From an uncultured Actinomyces sp. (lineage in GTDB: Bacteria; Actinomycetota; Actinomycetes; Actinomycetales; Actinomycetaceae): a DNA stretch of 19,715 nt. The stretch spans positions 1 to 19,715 of the forward strand of contig UWSI01000029.1 in NCBI GenBank assembly GCA_900541895.1. Direction: 5' to 3'. Under the pieces are notes generated by a model that saw only the letters and a list, made by a program, of their open reading frames with translations, did no database searches and was not told where the DNA came from. This document shows positions 1-5,328 of the stretch, piece after piece (positions within the stretch are counted from its first letter, which is position 1; every line of letters begins with the position of its first letter). The position numbers and the translations under genes were made by a program.

Positions 1-89
1 AGACGGCCCGCGTGCACAGCCGCTGCGTCGCGGAGCTGTAGGCCCTGTGCCTTGAGCTTTTCGGTGTCGATGTTCGGGGTCCTTGCCAT
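1..89 (-). CDS. N-terminus of unrecognised protein (cut by window edge)
   Basis: An open frame begins at the ATG whose complement is 87-89 and runs off the left edge. It encodes 29 residues starting MARTPNIDTEKLKAQ. A GGAGA-like ribosome binding site lies five bases upstream in the gene's own direction. The visible peptide is polar and lacks a signal sequence or any motif I recognise. It is transcribed divergently from the cyclophilin gene, and the 150-bp gap between them would hold both promoters. The start codon and ribosome site make a real gene likely, but no function can be assigned from so short a piece. Confidence 0.5.
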   Translation of the reverse strand, partial: MARTPNIDTEKLKAQGLQLRDAAAVHAGR

Positions 90-122
90 GATGTCTCCGA
101 ATCGGTAAAAAATTCGCGCCCG

Positions 123-189
123 TTAAGCGAACGCATGGACCCTTCTATTGTGCACTCTTTGACCATTAGATGCAGCTTCATTAAGCGAA
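123..189. repeat. Pair of TTAAGCGAA direct repeats in a divergent promoter region
   Basis: The 9-mer TTAAGCGAA occurs at 123-131 and again at 181-189, in the same orientation and 58 bp apart, inside the 150-bp gap between two divergent genes. Paired identical sites between divergent genes can be operator half-sites, but no palindrome or known operator is recognised here. Chance recurrence is possible. Confidence 0.3.
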
Positions 190-240
190 TACCGAGCAAA
201 ATAGCGTGCTGATTTCGCCTGAATCTGGAACCATGGAGGT

Positions 241-762
241 ATGGAAGCAACAATTCACACCAATAAGGGCGATATTCGACTCGAGCTTTTCCCCGAGCAA
301 GCCCCCAACACCGTCAAAAACTTCACCTCACTTGCACAGGGCGAACGCGAATGGGTTGACCCCAACAATGGTCAGCCCACCTCGCGCCCGCTTTTTAATG
401 GCACGATTTTTCACCGCGTCATTGATGGCTTCATGATTCAGGGCGGTGACCCCCTTGGTACCGGAACCGGCGGTCCCGGATACCAGTTCAACGATGAGAT
501 CCACCCGGATCTGACCTTCTCCAAGCCCTACCTTCTGGCCATGGCCAACGCAGGCAAGCGCATGGGCAAGGGAACCAACGGCTCTCAGTTCTTCATCACC
601 GTTGCACCCACCCCGTGGCTCAACGGACACCACACCATTTTCGGTGAAGTGATCGACGAAGACTCCAAGCGAGTTGTCGATGCGATCGCAACAACCCGTA
701 CCGGTCGTAACGATCGTCCCGTCGAAGATGTCGTCATCGAATCGATCGACATCACTGAGTAA
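241..762 (+). CDS. ppiA: Cyclophilin-type peptidyl-prolyl cis-trans isomerase
   Basis: This 173-aa single-domain cyclophilin catalyses cis-trans isomerisation of Xaa-Pro bonds. The core motif FHRVIDGFMIQGGD (around residues 58-71) carries the catalytic Arg and the Phe/Gln substrate-pocket residues. It is followed by NGSQFFIT and by PWLNGHHTIFGEV, the Trp-containing loop. There is no signal peptide, so it should be cytoplasmic, like mycobacterial PpiA at the same locus. An in-frame TGA at 220-222 with no intervening ATG or GTG makes 241 the only plausible start. The GGAGG at 235-239 sits just one base from that ATG, which is too close for normal spacing. The rhomboid gene follows 20 bp downstream, so the two are probably co-transcribed. 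Position next to crgA and the pknB cluster is conserved in actinobacteria. Confidence 0.95.
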   Translation: MEATIHTNKGDIRLELFPEQAPNTVKNFTSLAQGEREWVDPNNGQPTSRPLFNGTIFHRVIDGFMIQGGDPLGTGTGGPGYQFNDEIHPDLTFSKPYLLAMANAGKRMGKGTNGSQFFITVAPTPWLNGHHTIFGEVIDEDSKRVVDAIATTRTGRNDRPVEDVVIESIDITE

Positions 763-782
763 CCACAAACCGGAAGGTTTAT

Positions 783-1685
783 ATGTCTCAGCCTCTGTAT
801 GGTCAGCGTTCTGATCCCTACGCTGCACCCGAGTGCCCGCGCCACCCCGGAGTGCGCAGCGTCGATTACTGCAAGCGCTGCAATCGACCCATGTGCACCC
901 AGTGTGTTGTACCCACGGAAGTCCGTTCAATCTGTGTGGACTGCGCGGGCCGAGGCCGAGGCAACCTTTTCGGAAGTGCCCGCACCGCCCGGCCTCGTCA
1001 ATGGGGCAGCGTCCGACTGAGCGCACAAACCCCCGTCGTCACCTACGCGATCATTGGCGTGTGCGTGGCTCTGTGGGTAGGCGATATTCTCACCAAGGGC
1101 ATGATCACCCAATACCTGGGATTTACACCGATTCATGGCCTGTATCAGCCGTGGCGGATCCTGACGACGGCGTTCTTGCATGTGAATCTCATGCACATTG
1201 CCTTCAATATGGTTTCTCTCTACGCAGTTGGACGCGCCTTGGAGCCAGCGCTGGGACGCGGCCCCTACTTCTGTCTATATCTTTTGAGCGCTCTTGGTGG
1301 AACCCTTGGTGTTTTGGGGTGGGTACTCATTGACCCCTCATCTGCCTTGACGGTGACCGTCGGAGCTTCGGGCGCAATTTTTGGCCTTTTTGGCTCGGTT
1401 TTTGTTCTGCAGCGGGCCGCTGGGATTGACGTGCGCGCCGTTGCCGGCCTTCTTGCAGTCAACCTCCTGTATGGCTTCATCGTTTCAGGGGTATCGTGGC
1501 AGGCTCATCTTGGTGGTTTGCTTTTCGGGATGCTCGCAACCTGGGGGATGCTCGCCTTGGGTAAGCCGCGTTCCGGGATGACAGCGAAGAAACAACGTCG
1601 CCGTTTGTATCTTGGCATTGCAGGGATGTTCCTTACGGAGCTTGTCATCCTTGTTGTCACCTATATGGTGCTTCTTAATATCTGA
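783..1685 (+). CDS. Rhomboid-family intramembrane serine protease with N-terminal zinc-binding domain
   Basis: A 300-aa polytopic membrane protein. Residues 18-54 hold a Cys/His pattern (C18, H21, C30, C33, C38, C41, C51, C54) that resembles a cytoplasmic B-box-like zinc-binding domain and could bind two metal ions. The rhomboid core starts near residue 85. HVNLMHIAFNM (133-143) is the conserved His/Asn segment. VGASGAIFG contains the catalytic Ser196 in a GASG motif. QAHLGG supplies the partner His242 in a later membrane helix. A last hydrophobic helix ends the protein (about 276-298). Rhomboids cleave membrane proteins within or near transmembrane segments; the substrate here is unknown. 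The start is supported by GGAAGG five bases upstream. It lies between ppiA and the DUF364 gene on the same strand, with 10 bp to the latter. Ser and His are both present, so it should be an active protease. Confidence 0.93.
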   Translation: MSQPLYGQRSDPYAAPECPRHPGVRSVDYCKRCNRPMCTQCVVPTEVRSICVDCAGRGRGNLFGSARTARPRQWGSVRLSAQTPVVTYAIIGVCVALWVGDILTKGMITQYLGFTPIHGLYQPWRILTTAFLHVNLMHIAFNMVSLYAVGRALEPALGRGPYFCLYLLSALGGTLGVLGWVLIDPSSALTVTVGASGAIFGLFGSVFVLQRAAGIDVRAVAGLLAVNLLYGFIVSGVSWQAHLGGLLFGMLATWGMLALGKPRSGMTAKKQRRRLYLGIAGMFLTELVILVVTYMVLLNI

Positions 1686-1695
1686 GGGAGTTTCG

Positions 1696-2457
1696 ATGCT
1701 GGATCTGTGGAATCCGTGGGAGATTTATGATCGGCTGATTGACCAGATCGACCCGACCGTGCAAGTCACGGCTAGTGGACGTTTTGGTAAGTGGGCTTTC
1801 ATTGAGAATTCCGAGGCCGGCGCGGGAATGGCCTTCCATATGCCCGTTGAGTCGATCCCTCGCCGCCTTCCCGCCGACCCCTCTGGCATGAGTCTGCGTG
1901 AGGTTGCCGCTTATGCGAAGAGTTGGAATTTCGCCGAGGCCGCCCTTGGGATGGCAGCTGTAAATTCCTGGTATGCGCTTCCCTCGCGGGCAGAAGCCGC
2001 AGGTTTTGTTCCTTGTCAGGTGAATAACTGGCAGAACCTTTTTGACCCCTGGTCGGCTGAGGTTGCCGGCAAGCGCGTTGCTGTTATTGGGCATTTCCCC
2101 TTCGCTGCCGCGGCCCTTTCCGCCGCATCTAAGCTCTTGATCTTCGAGCGCAACGTGGTGGACGGAGATTTGCCAGACACTGCCGCAGAGTATGTTCTTC
2201 CCACCTGTGACTACGTCTTTATTACAGGCTCCGCTTTCGTGAATAAGACAATGCCGCGTCTTTTGGAGCTTTCCCGGGGTGCGCAGACGATTATTGTTGG
2301 TCCTTCGGCTCCCGCTGCGACCTTGCTTGCCGAGTACGGCATGAATTCGCTGACGACCTTCTCGACGACAGATATTGCTTCCTTCCAGCCCGCTTTGGGT
2401 GGCCAGCGTCTTGGGGGCATGTACGAGGCCGGTCGACGTATCGAGTTCCACGCGTAG
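1696..2457 (+). CDS. DUF364 family protein (putative heavy-metal chelation, Rossmann-like)
   Basis: Encodes 253 aa from the ATG at 1696, chosen because GAGGGAG lies five bases upstream and because the earlier in-frame ATG at 1612 would overlap the rhomboid gene by 74 bases. The N-terminal part (about 5-105) matches the DUF4213 enolase-like half, and residues 125-210 match DUF364. In the latter, KRVAVIGHFPF, an acidic FERNVVDGDLP segment, CDYVFITGSAFVNKT and IIVGPSAP follow the family order. Family annotation as a metal-chelation protein is structure-based and biochemically thin. There are no membrane segments or signal peptide, so it is probably cytoplasmic. It sits 10 bp after the rhomboid gene and is likely its operon partner. 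The actual ligand is unknown. Confidence 0.83.
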   Translation: MLDLWNPWEIYDRLIDQIDPTVQVTASGRFGKWAFIENSEAGAGMAFHMPVESIPRRLPADPSGMSLREVAAYAKSWNFAEAALGMAAVNSWYALPSRAEAAGFVPCQVNNWQNLFDPWSAEVAGKRVAVIGHFPFAAAALSAASKLLIFERNVVDGDLPDTAAEYVLPTCDYVFITGSAFVNKTMPRLLELSRGAQTIIVGPSAPAATLLAEYGMNSLTTFSTTDIASFQPALGGQRLGGMYEAGRRIEFHA

Positions 2458-2495
2458 TCTGCGTGGAGTTATTACGCCGCATCTAGGTGATGCGG
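2446..2495 (+). terminator. Two consecutive hairpins after the DUF364 gene
   Basis: A hairpin with arms TTCCACGC (2446-2453) and GCGTGGAG (2461-2468) straddles the stop codon. A second has perfect 7-bp arms CCGCATC (2477-2483) and GATGCGG (2489-2495) around a TAGGT loop. Neither is followed by a run of T, so intrinsic termination is uncertain, but the position at the operon end fits. Confidence 0.35.
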
Positions 2496-2602
2496 GGAGT
2501 GTAGTGACCCGCTGAATGCCCGTGCGCTGGCTTCGTTTTGGCCGCTTCTTATTGCATTCTGGGCGAAAGCTGGGAGCTAAATGGGGACTTGCTCATTTTG
2601 CC

Positions 2603-2631
2603 TGTGGATGTTGTGGATAAAGTGTGGATAC
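2603..2631 (-). repeat. Left DnaA-box cluster (three boxes)
   Basis: Three consecutive 9-mers read TGTGGATGT (2603-2611), TGTGGATAA (2612-2620) and TGTGGATAC (2623-2631) on the given strand. The middle one is an exact complement of the DnaA consensus TTATCCACA. The third differs at one position and the first at two. The 9- and 11-bp steps place them roughly one helical turn apart, as expected for cooperative DnaA binding. Confidence 0.7.
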
Positions 2632-2640
2632 TGCGCGAAA

Positions 2641-2820
2641 TCATTGTGCGAAGCTGAAAAGTGTACTGCGGGGCGTCATTTTGTTGTTTTTGGGGCAAAA
2701 TGTGAGTTTTCGTTGATATATGGCAAGTCTGAAGTTTCAACTCAGGCTTTATGGAACTAGATTCATGAGTAAATCTGGGAATCGAAGCTGGGTAATTACA
2801 TCGATGATATTAATCCCCAG
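2641..2820. other. AT-rich stretch between the DnaA-box clusters
   Basis: About 59% A+T by hand count. It contains T-rich and A-rich patches around 2679-2700 and a TTGATATATGG segment near 2713. Its place between two DnaA-box groups makes it a candidate duplex-unwinding element. No canonical repeated 13-mers are apparent, so this is inferred from position and composition only. Confidence 0.4.
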
Positions 2821-2821
2821 C

Positions 2822-2866
2822 TGTGGATTTGCCTGTGGATAACTTTTTGCCTGTGGATGTGGATTG
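2822..2866 (-). repeat. Right DnaA-box cluster (four boxes)
   Basis: Four 9-mers occur: TGTGGATTT (2822-2830), TGTGGATAA (2834-2842, an exact complement of TTATCCACA), TGTGGATGT (2852-2860) and an overlapping TGTGGATTG (2858-2866). All have the same orientation as the left cluster. Spacings of 12 and 18 bp between the first three are compatible with arrays of DnaA sites. Confidence 0.7.
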
Positions 2867-2976
2867 AGGCCTCTCAGACGTCGAAAATCATAGATACCAG
2901 TGAGCTGGCGTAGATCAATGTTGTGATGCGTGAATTTCAGTTCATCAGAAAGGAGAATTCACGTTCGGCAATACGC

Positions 2977-3396
2977 TCAGCGCCAACGCATAGTCATAAG
3001 GAAGCCGACGAATGCGATACCGCCACCGACTGCCAAGTTCCACTGACCGATCTTTGGAATCGGGTACGTGGCTCCGGAAATATAGAAGACAACAATCCAG
3101 AGTAGGCCGACAATCATCAGGGTCGTAAAGACGGGTGCCCACCACACAGGCGAAAGCGGAATGCCATCGGTCCAGGCATGGATTTCATTATCTGACTCGG
3201 CCTTTGCGCGCCTCTCAACGCGAGATTCGTGATCGCGCTTCTTGCTTGATGAACGCTTGCCGTGTTCCTCGCGCTTCGAGTCCTTCTTCTTCTCGTCCTC
3301 ATGTGCGTGACGCTCTTCGCGCTTTTCGGAACGCTCCTCGGTCTGTGCGTCCTTCTTTTCTTCCTCGCGCTCTTCGCTCTTCTTCGGCTCAGCCAC
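2977..3396 (-). CDS. crgA: Cell division protein CrgA with long charged N-terminal tail
   Basis: Encodes 139 aa from a GTG whose complement is 3394-3396, preceded by AAAGGAAAA. In-frame upstream sequence is open, but starting there adds unrelated residues and ignores this ribosome site. The C-terminal half is classic CrgA: LSPVWWAPVF, a membrane helix at about 88-106, the YPIPKIGQWN loop (111-120), a second helix (121-134) and the end MTMRWR. CrgA is a small two-helix inner-membrane divisome protein that binds FtsZ, FtsQ, FtsI and PBPs in mycobacteria and inhibits untimely septation in Streptomyces. The first 70 residues are almost entirely Lys, Glu, Arg, Asp and His with no hydrophobic core. 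That gives 139 residues against roughly 90 for mycobacterial CrgA. It diverges from the DUF881 gene, as expected for the locus. Confidence 0.94.
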   Translation of the reverse strand: MAEPKKSEEREEEKKDAQTEERSEKREERHAHEDEKKKDSKREEHGKRSSSKKRDHESRVERRAKAESDNEIHAWTDGIPLSPVWWAPVFTTLMIVGLLWIVVFYISGATYPIPKIGQWNLAVGGGIAFVGFLMTMRWR

Positions 3397-3463
3397 GATT
3401 TTCCTTTCATGCGGCAAGTGTCGGGATCTCCCCGGGAAACGCCGCGACAGGCGGCCTTCCTCT

Positions 3464-3491
3464 AGCCTAGCGGGACTGAGCCAAACATCAA
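3464..3491 (-). promoter_or_regulatory. Candidate crgA promoter
   Basis: On the minus strand a TTGATG -35 (complement of 3486-3491) is separated by 16 bp from a TAGGCT -10 (complement of 3464-3469), which fits the actinobacterial TANNNT pattern. Transcription would start near 3457 and give a leader of about 60 nt before the crgA GTG. Confidence 0.4.
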
Positions 3492-3560
3492 AAGCAACTG
3501 GGCGTTGCACCCACAAACAAGGGATACTAGAGGTACACCTAGTCGCCAACAGGAGATGAT

Positions 3561-4289
3561 GTGAAACTTTTCGGCCGACCGCTCACTCGCCCGACGGGTC
3601 GTAGCCTGCGCTCGGCTCTGTCTGTTCTCATCGTCACCACGGCCTCGGGAATGCTCTTTGTCGCCATTGCGCGCTCAAACTCGGAAACCCGCTCACAAAC
3701 CGCTGTCGATCTGGCTGGGCTTGTCGCACACCGTCAAAATGAAGTGAAAGACCTCCAAGACGGGGTCCGCAGCTTGAAAGATCAGATTGCGGGCCATGTT
3801 CCGGCAGCTGGCCAACCGAGCAGCGATAACGTCGGTGAGCTCTCTAAAGTTCCCGTCTCGGGTCCGGGTATTACGGTGACCCTTTCTGATGCGCCTACAG
3901 ACAGCATCCCGGACAACGTCAACCCCAACGATCTGGTCATTCACCAGCAAGACATCGACGATGTCATGAATGCAATGTGGGAAGGCGGCGCAGAGGCGAT
4001 GACCGTCCAAGGTGTTCGTATCGCTCCGCGCACCGTTGTACGCTGCATTGGAAACGTCATTTTGGTCGGTGGCACATCCTTTTCCCCTCCCTACAAGATT
4101 TCGGCGATCGGAAATGTGAATCAGCTCCGAAATTCAGTCGAAACGAACCCTCGAGTCGTCAACTATCAGCGTTATGTGGCACGCTACGGATTGGGCTGGG
4201 AGTTGAAGACTTCAGACAAACTGGAATTTCCGGCATCAGACCAAGACCTATCCCTTCGATATGCACAGGTGGTGAAAGAGAATGGGTGA
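3561..4289 (+). CDS. DUF881 family membrane-anchored protein
   Basis: A 242-aa protein starting at GTG 3561 with AGGAG at 3551-3555, five bases upstream. Residues 1-17 are basic, 18-37 form one membrane helix, and about 45-80 form a probable coiled coil (VAHRQNEVKDLQDGVRSLKD). Residues 95-230 form the DUF881 domain, which includes VSGPGITVTLSDAP, NDLVIHQQDIDDVMNAMWEGGAEAM and VGGTSFSPPYKISAIG. Most of the protein should lie outside the membrane. It matches the gene beside crgA in mycobacteria (the Rv0012 position). Family function is not established; location and domain design suggest a part in envelope growth or division. The sortase gene overlaps its 3' end by 8 nt, so the two are translationally coupled. 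Confidence 0.9.
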   Translation: MKLFGRPLTRPTGRSLRSALSVLIVTTASGMLFVAIARSNSETRSQTAVDLAGLVAHRQNEVKDLQDGVRSLKDQIAGHVPAAGQPSSDNVGELSKVPVSGPGITVTLSDAPTDSIPDNVNPNDLVIHQQDIDDVMNAMWEGGAEAMTVQGVRIAPRTVVRCIGNVILVGGTSFSPPYKISAIGNVNQLRNSVETNPRVVNYQRYVARYGLGWELKTSDKLEFPASDQDLSLRYAQVVKENG

Positions 4290-5028
4290 ACACGTGAAAG
4301 AAGCGGCTGCCCCCCGTCGCTATCGCGTCACCTTCCTCTCGGTCATCGGCGAGCTCCTCATTACGATTGCCGTCATTTTGGGGTTATTTGCCGTTTGGCA
4401 GTTGTACTGGACGACATACAAGGTAGAAGGCCCCCGAGCGCAAGCAGTCGCGGACTTCTCCAGCAAGCACCCATCGAACCGAACCCTGGGTGAGCGCCAT
4501 ACCGACGATCCGCCGGAGTTCACCCTGAACCCGGCAATCGATGAACTCTACGGAGTGATCCATGTTCCTTCATGGAATTGGATGAAGATCCCCCTGGGTG
4601 AAGGTACGATGGGCAGCGTGATCGATCAGGGTTGGGCCGGCCATTACAAGGACACCGCTCAGCCCGGCCAGGTGGGTAACTTCTCGGTTGCCGCACACCG
4701 TCGTTCATACGGCAATTCATTCCGTTTCATTGACCTGCTCAAGGACAATGACAAGGTTGTTGTCGAGACCGATAACCTCTATCTGGTCTACACCTACCAG
4801 TCCAATGAGATCGTTCCCGCTAGCGATGAAACTAATATCCGTGTCATTGCCCCGGTTCCCGGTGATCTGACCTTCTCAAAGCAGCCGACTGAACGTCTGA
4901 TGACAATGACGACCTGCAACCCCGAGTACGGTAACTCCGAGCGTTTTATTGTTCACCTCAAGTTGGAATCGTGGACTCCGAAGAGTACGGGTGTCCCCGC
5001 CGAACTACTTGATGAGCCCGTGGAGTAA
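4282..5028 (+). CDS. Sortase, probably class E
   Basis: A 248-aa membrane-anchored cysteine transpeptidase that would join sorted surface proteins to the cell wall. It has a basic N-terminus, a membrane helix at about 17-40 and a sortase beta-barrel from about 85. Catalytic residues are visible: His139 in SVAAHR, Cys212 in MTMTTC and Arg221 in ERFIVHL. The TMTTC motif and the location in the crgA-DUF881 locus resemble actinobacterial class E housekeeping sortases, which usually recognise LAXTG rather than LPXTG. ATG 4282 overlaps the DUF881 stop; GTG 4294 is an alternative start and would remove four residues. A 50-aa membrane protein gene follows 14 bp later. The class assignment is by motif and context, not alignment. 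Confidence 0.92.
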   Translation: MGEHVKEAAAPRRYRVTFLSVIGELLITIAVILGLFAVWQLYWTTYKVEGPRAQAVADFSSKHPSNRTLGERHTDDPPEFTLNPAIDELYGVIHVPSWNWMKIPLGEGTMGSVIDQGWAGHYKDTAQPGQVGNFSVAAHRRSYGNSFRFIDLLKDNDKVVVETDNLYLVYTYQSNEIVPASDETNIRVIAPVPGDLTFSKQPTERLMTMTTCNPEYGNSERFIVHLKLESWTPKSTGVPAELLDEPVE

Positions 5029-5042
5029 GGAAGGAATTCAAT

Positions 5043-5195
5043 ATGTACGGATGGTTTTTCCGCCACCTTCCGGGACCCACGTGGTTCCGAGTTTTCTTGT
5101 GCTTGGTGATTGCTGCCTTCGCTGTCGCCGTGCTTTTTGCCTATGTCTATCCATGGGCAGAGCGTTTCTTTGGCTTGGGTGGCGCTGCGGTCTGA
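5043..5195 (+). CDS. Conserved-looking 50-aa single-pass membrane protein
   Basis: A short frame starts at ATG 5043 and stops with TGA at 5193-5195. A clear AGGAAGGA ribosome site lies about seven bases upstream. The product begins MYGWFFRHLPGPTWFRVF, has one hydrophobic helix at about 17-37, and ends with an amphipathic AERFFGLGGAAV. The MYG..(W/R)..LPGP opening recalls small membrane proteins found next to the sortase/DUF881 genes in other actinobacteria. It sits 14 bp after the sortase gene and 21 bp before a strong terminator, so it is the last gene of that operon. It may assist the sortase or the wall complex; there is no functional evidence. It is easily missed by annotation size cut-offs. 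Confidence 0.75.
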   Translation: MYGWFFRHLPGPTWFRVFLCLVIAAFAVAVLFAYVYPWAERFFGLGGAAV

Positions 5196-5216
5196 TTGAC
5201 CGAAAATGAGCATAGA

Positions 5217-5243
5217 GTGGGGGCCGGCAATGCCGGCCCCCAC
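5217..5243. terminator. Strong bidirectional hairpin between convergent operons
   Basis: Perfect 12-bp GC-rich arms GTGGGGGCCGGC (5217-5228) and GCCGGCCCCCAC (5232-5243) close an AAT loop. It lies between the rightward sortase operon and the leftward pknB. No long T-run follows on either side, but the stem stability and convergent placement make a shared terminator very likely. Confidence 0.8.
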
Positions 5244-5291
5244 AGTATATTCAGTTCAGATTGTCTGCCCTTTGGGCGAGGTCCCCCCAAG

Positions 5292-5310
5292 CAGACTGTT
5301 TGTCAGTCTG
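5292..5310 (-). terminator. Second hairpin downstream of pknB
   Basis: Arms CAGACTG (5292-5298) and CAGTCTG (5304-5310) pair perfectly around a TTTGT loop, 18 bp beyond the pknB stop. TTCAGA near 5252 can alternatively pair with TCTGAA at the right edge, forming a larger nested structure. It probably aids termination or 3' end stability of the pknB operon transcript. Confidence 0.35.
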
Positions 5311-5328
5311 AAGCGGGCCTCGTGAGCC

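Larger units (their letters stand above)
2458..2976. other. 519-bp non-coding region, candidate replication-origin-like site
   Basis: No convincing gene is present on either strand. The region contains two groups of TGTGGATNN 9-mers, all in the same orientation, flanking a low-GC centre. By hand count 73 of 180 bases (41%) are G or C in 2641-2820, well below the surrounding genes. Clustered DnaA boxes flanking an AT-rich stretch is the architecture of bacterial oriC. It would also fit a DnaA-titrating or DnaA-regulated site. Neither dnaA nor dnaN, the usual actinobacterial neighbours of oriC, is in the window. A 7-bp inverted repeat, GTGAATT (2930-2936) and AATTCAC (2956-2962), lies just beyond the 3' end of crgA. 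Confidence 0.6.

Noticed and set aside
328..1026. Long leftward open frame opposite ppiA and the rhomboid gene
   Set aside because: It lies antisense to two clear genes, shows no domain, and its composition looks like a shadow of their codon usage.
1675..2451. 258-codon leftward open frame opposite the DUF364 gene
   Set aside because: The sense-strand DUF364 protein has recognisable motifs; the antisense product has none and no credible ribosome site.
2923..3105. 60-codon rightward frame at the end of the DnaA-box region
   Set aside because: It runs into crgA antisense, the product has no recognisable feature and the ATG has no clear ribosome site.
3135..3470. Rightward open frames opposite crgA
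   Set aside because: They mirror the Lys/Glu-rich crgA tail, giving Arg/Ser/Phe/Leu-rich shadows.
3505..3530. TTGCAC and TACTAG as a DUF881 promoter
   Set aside because: The spacer is only 14 bp and the -10 lacks the final T, so it is not a convincing promoter.
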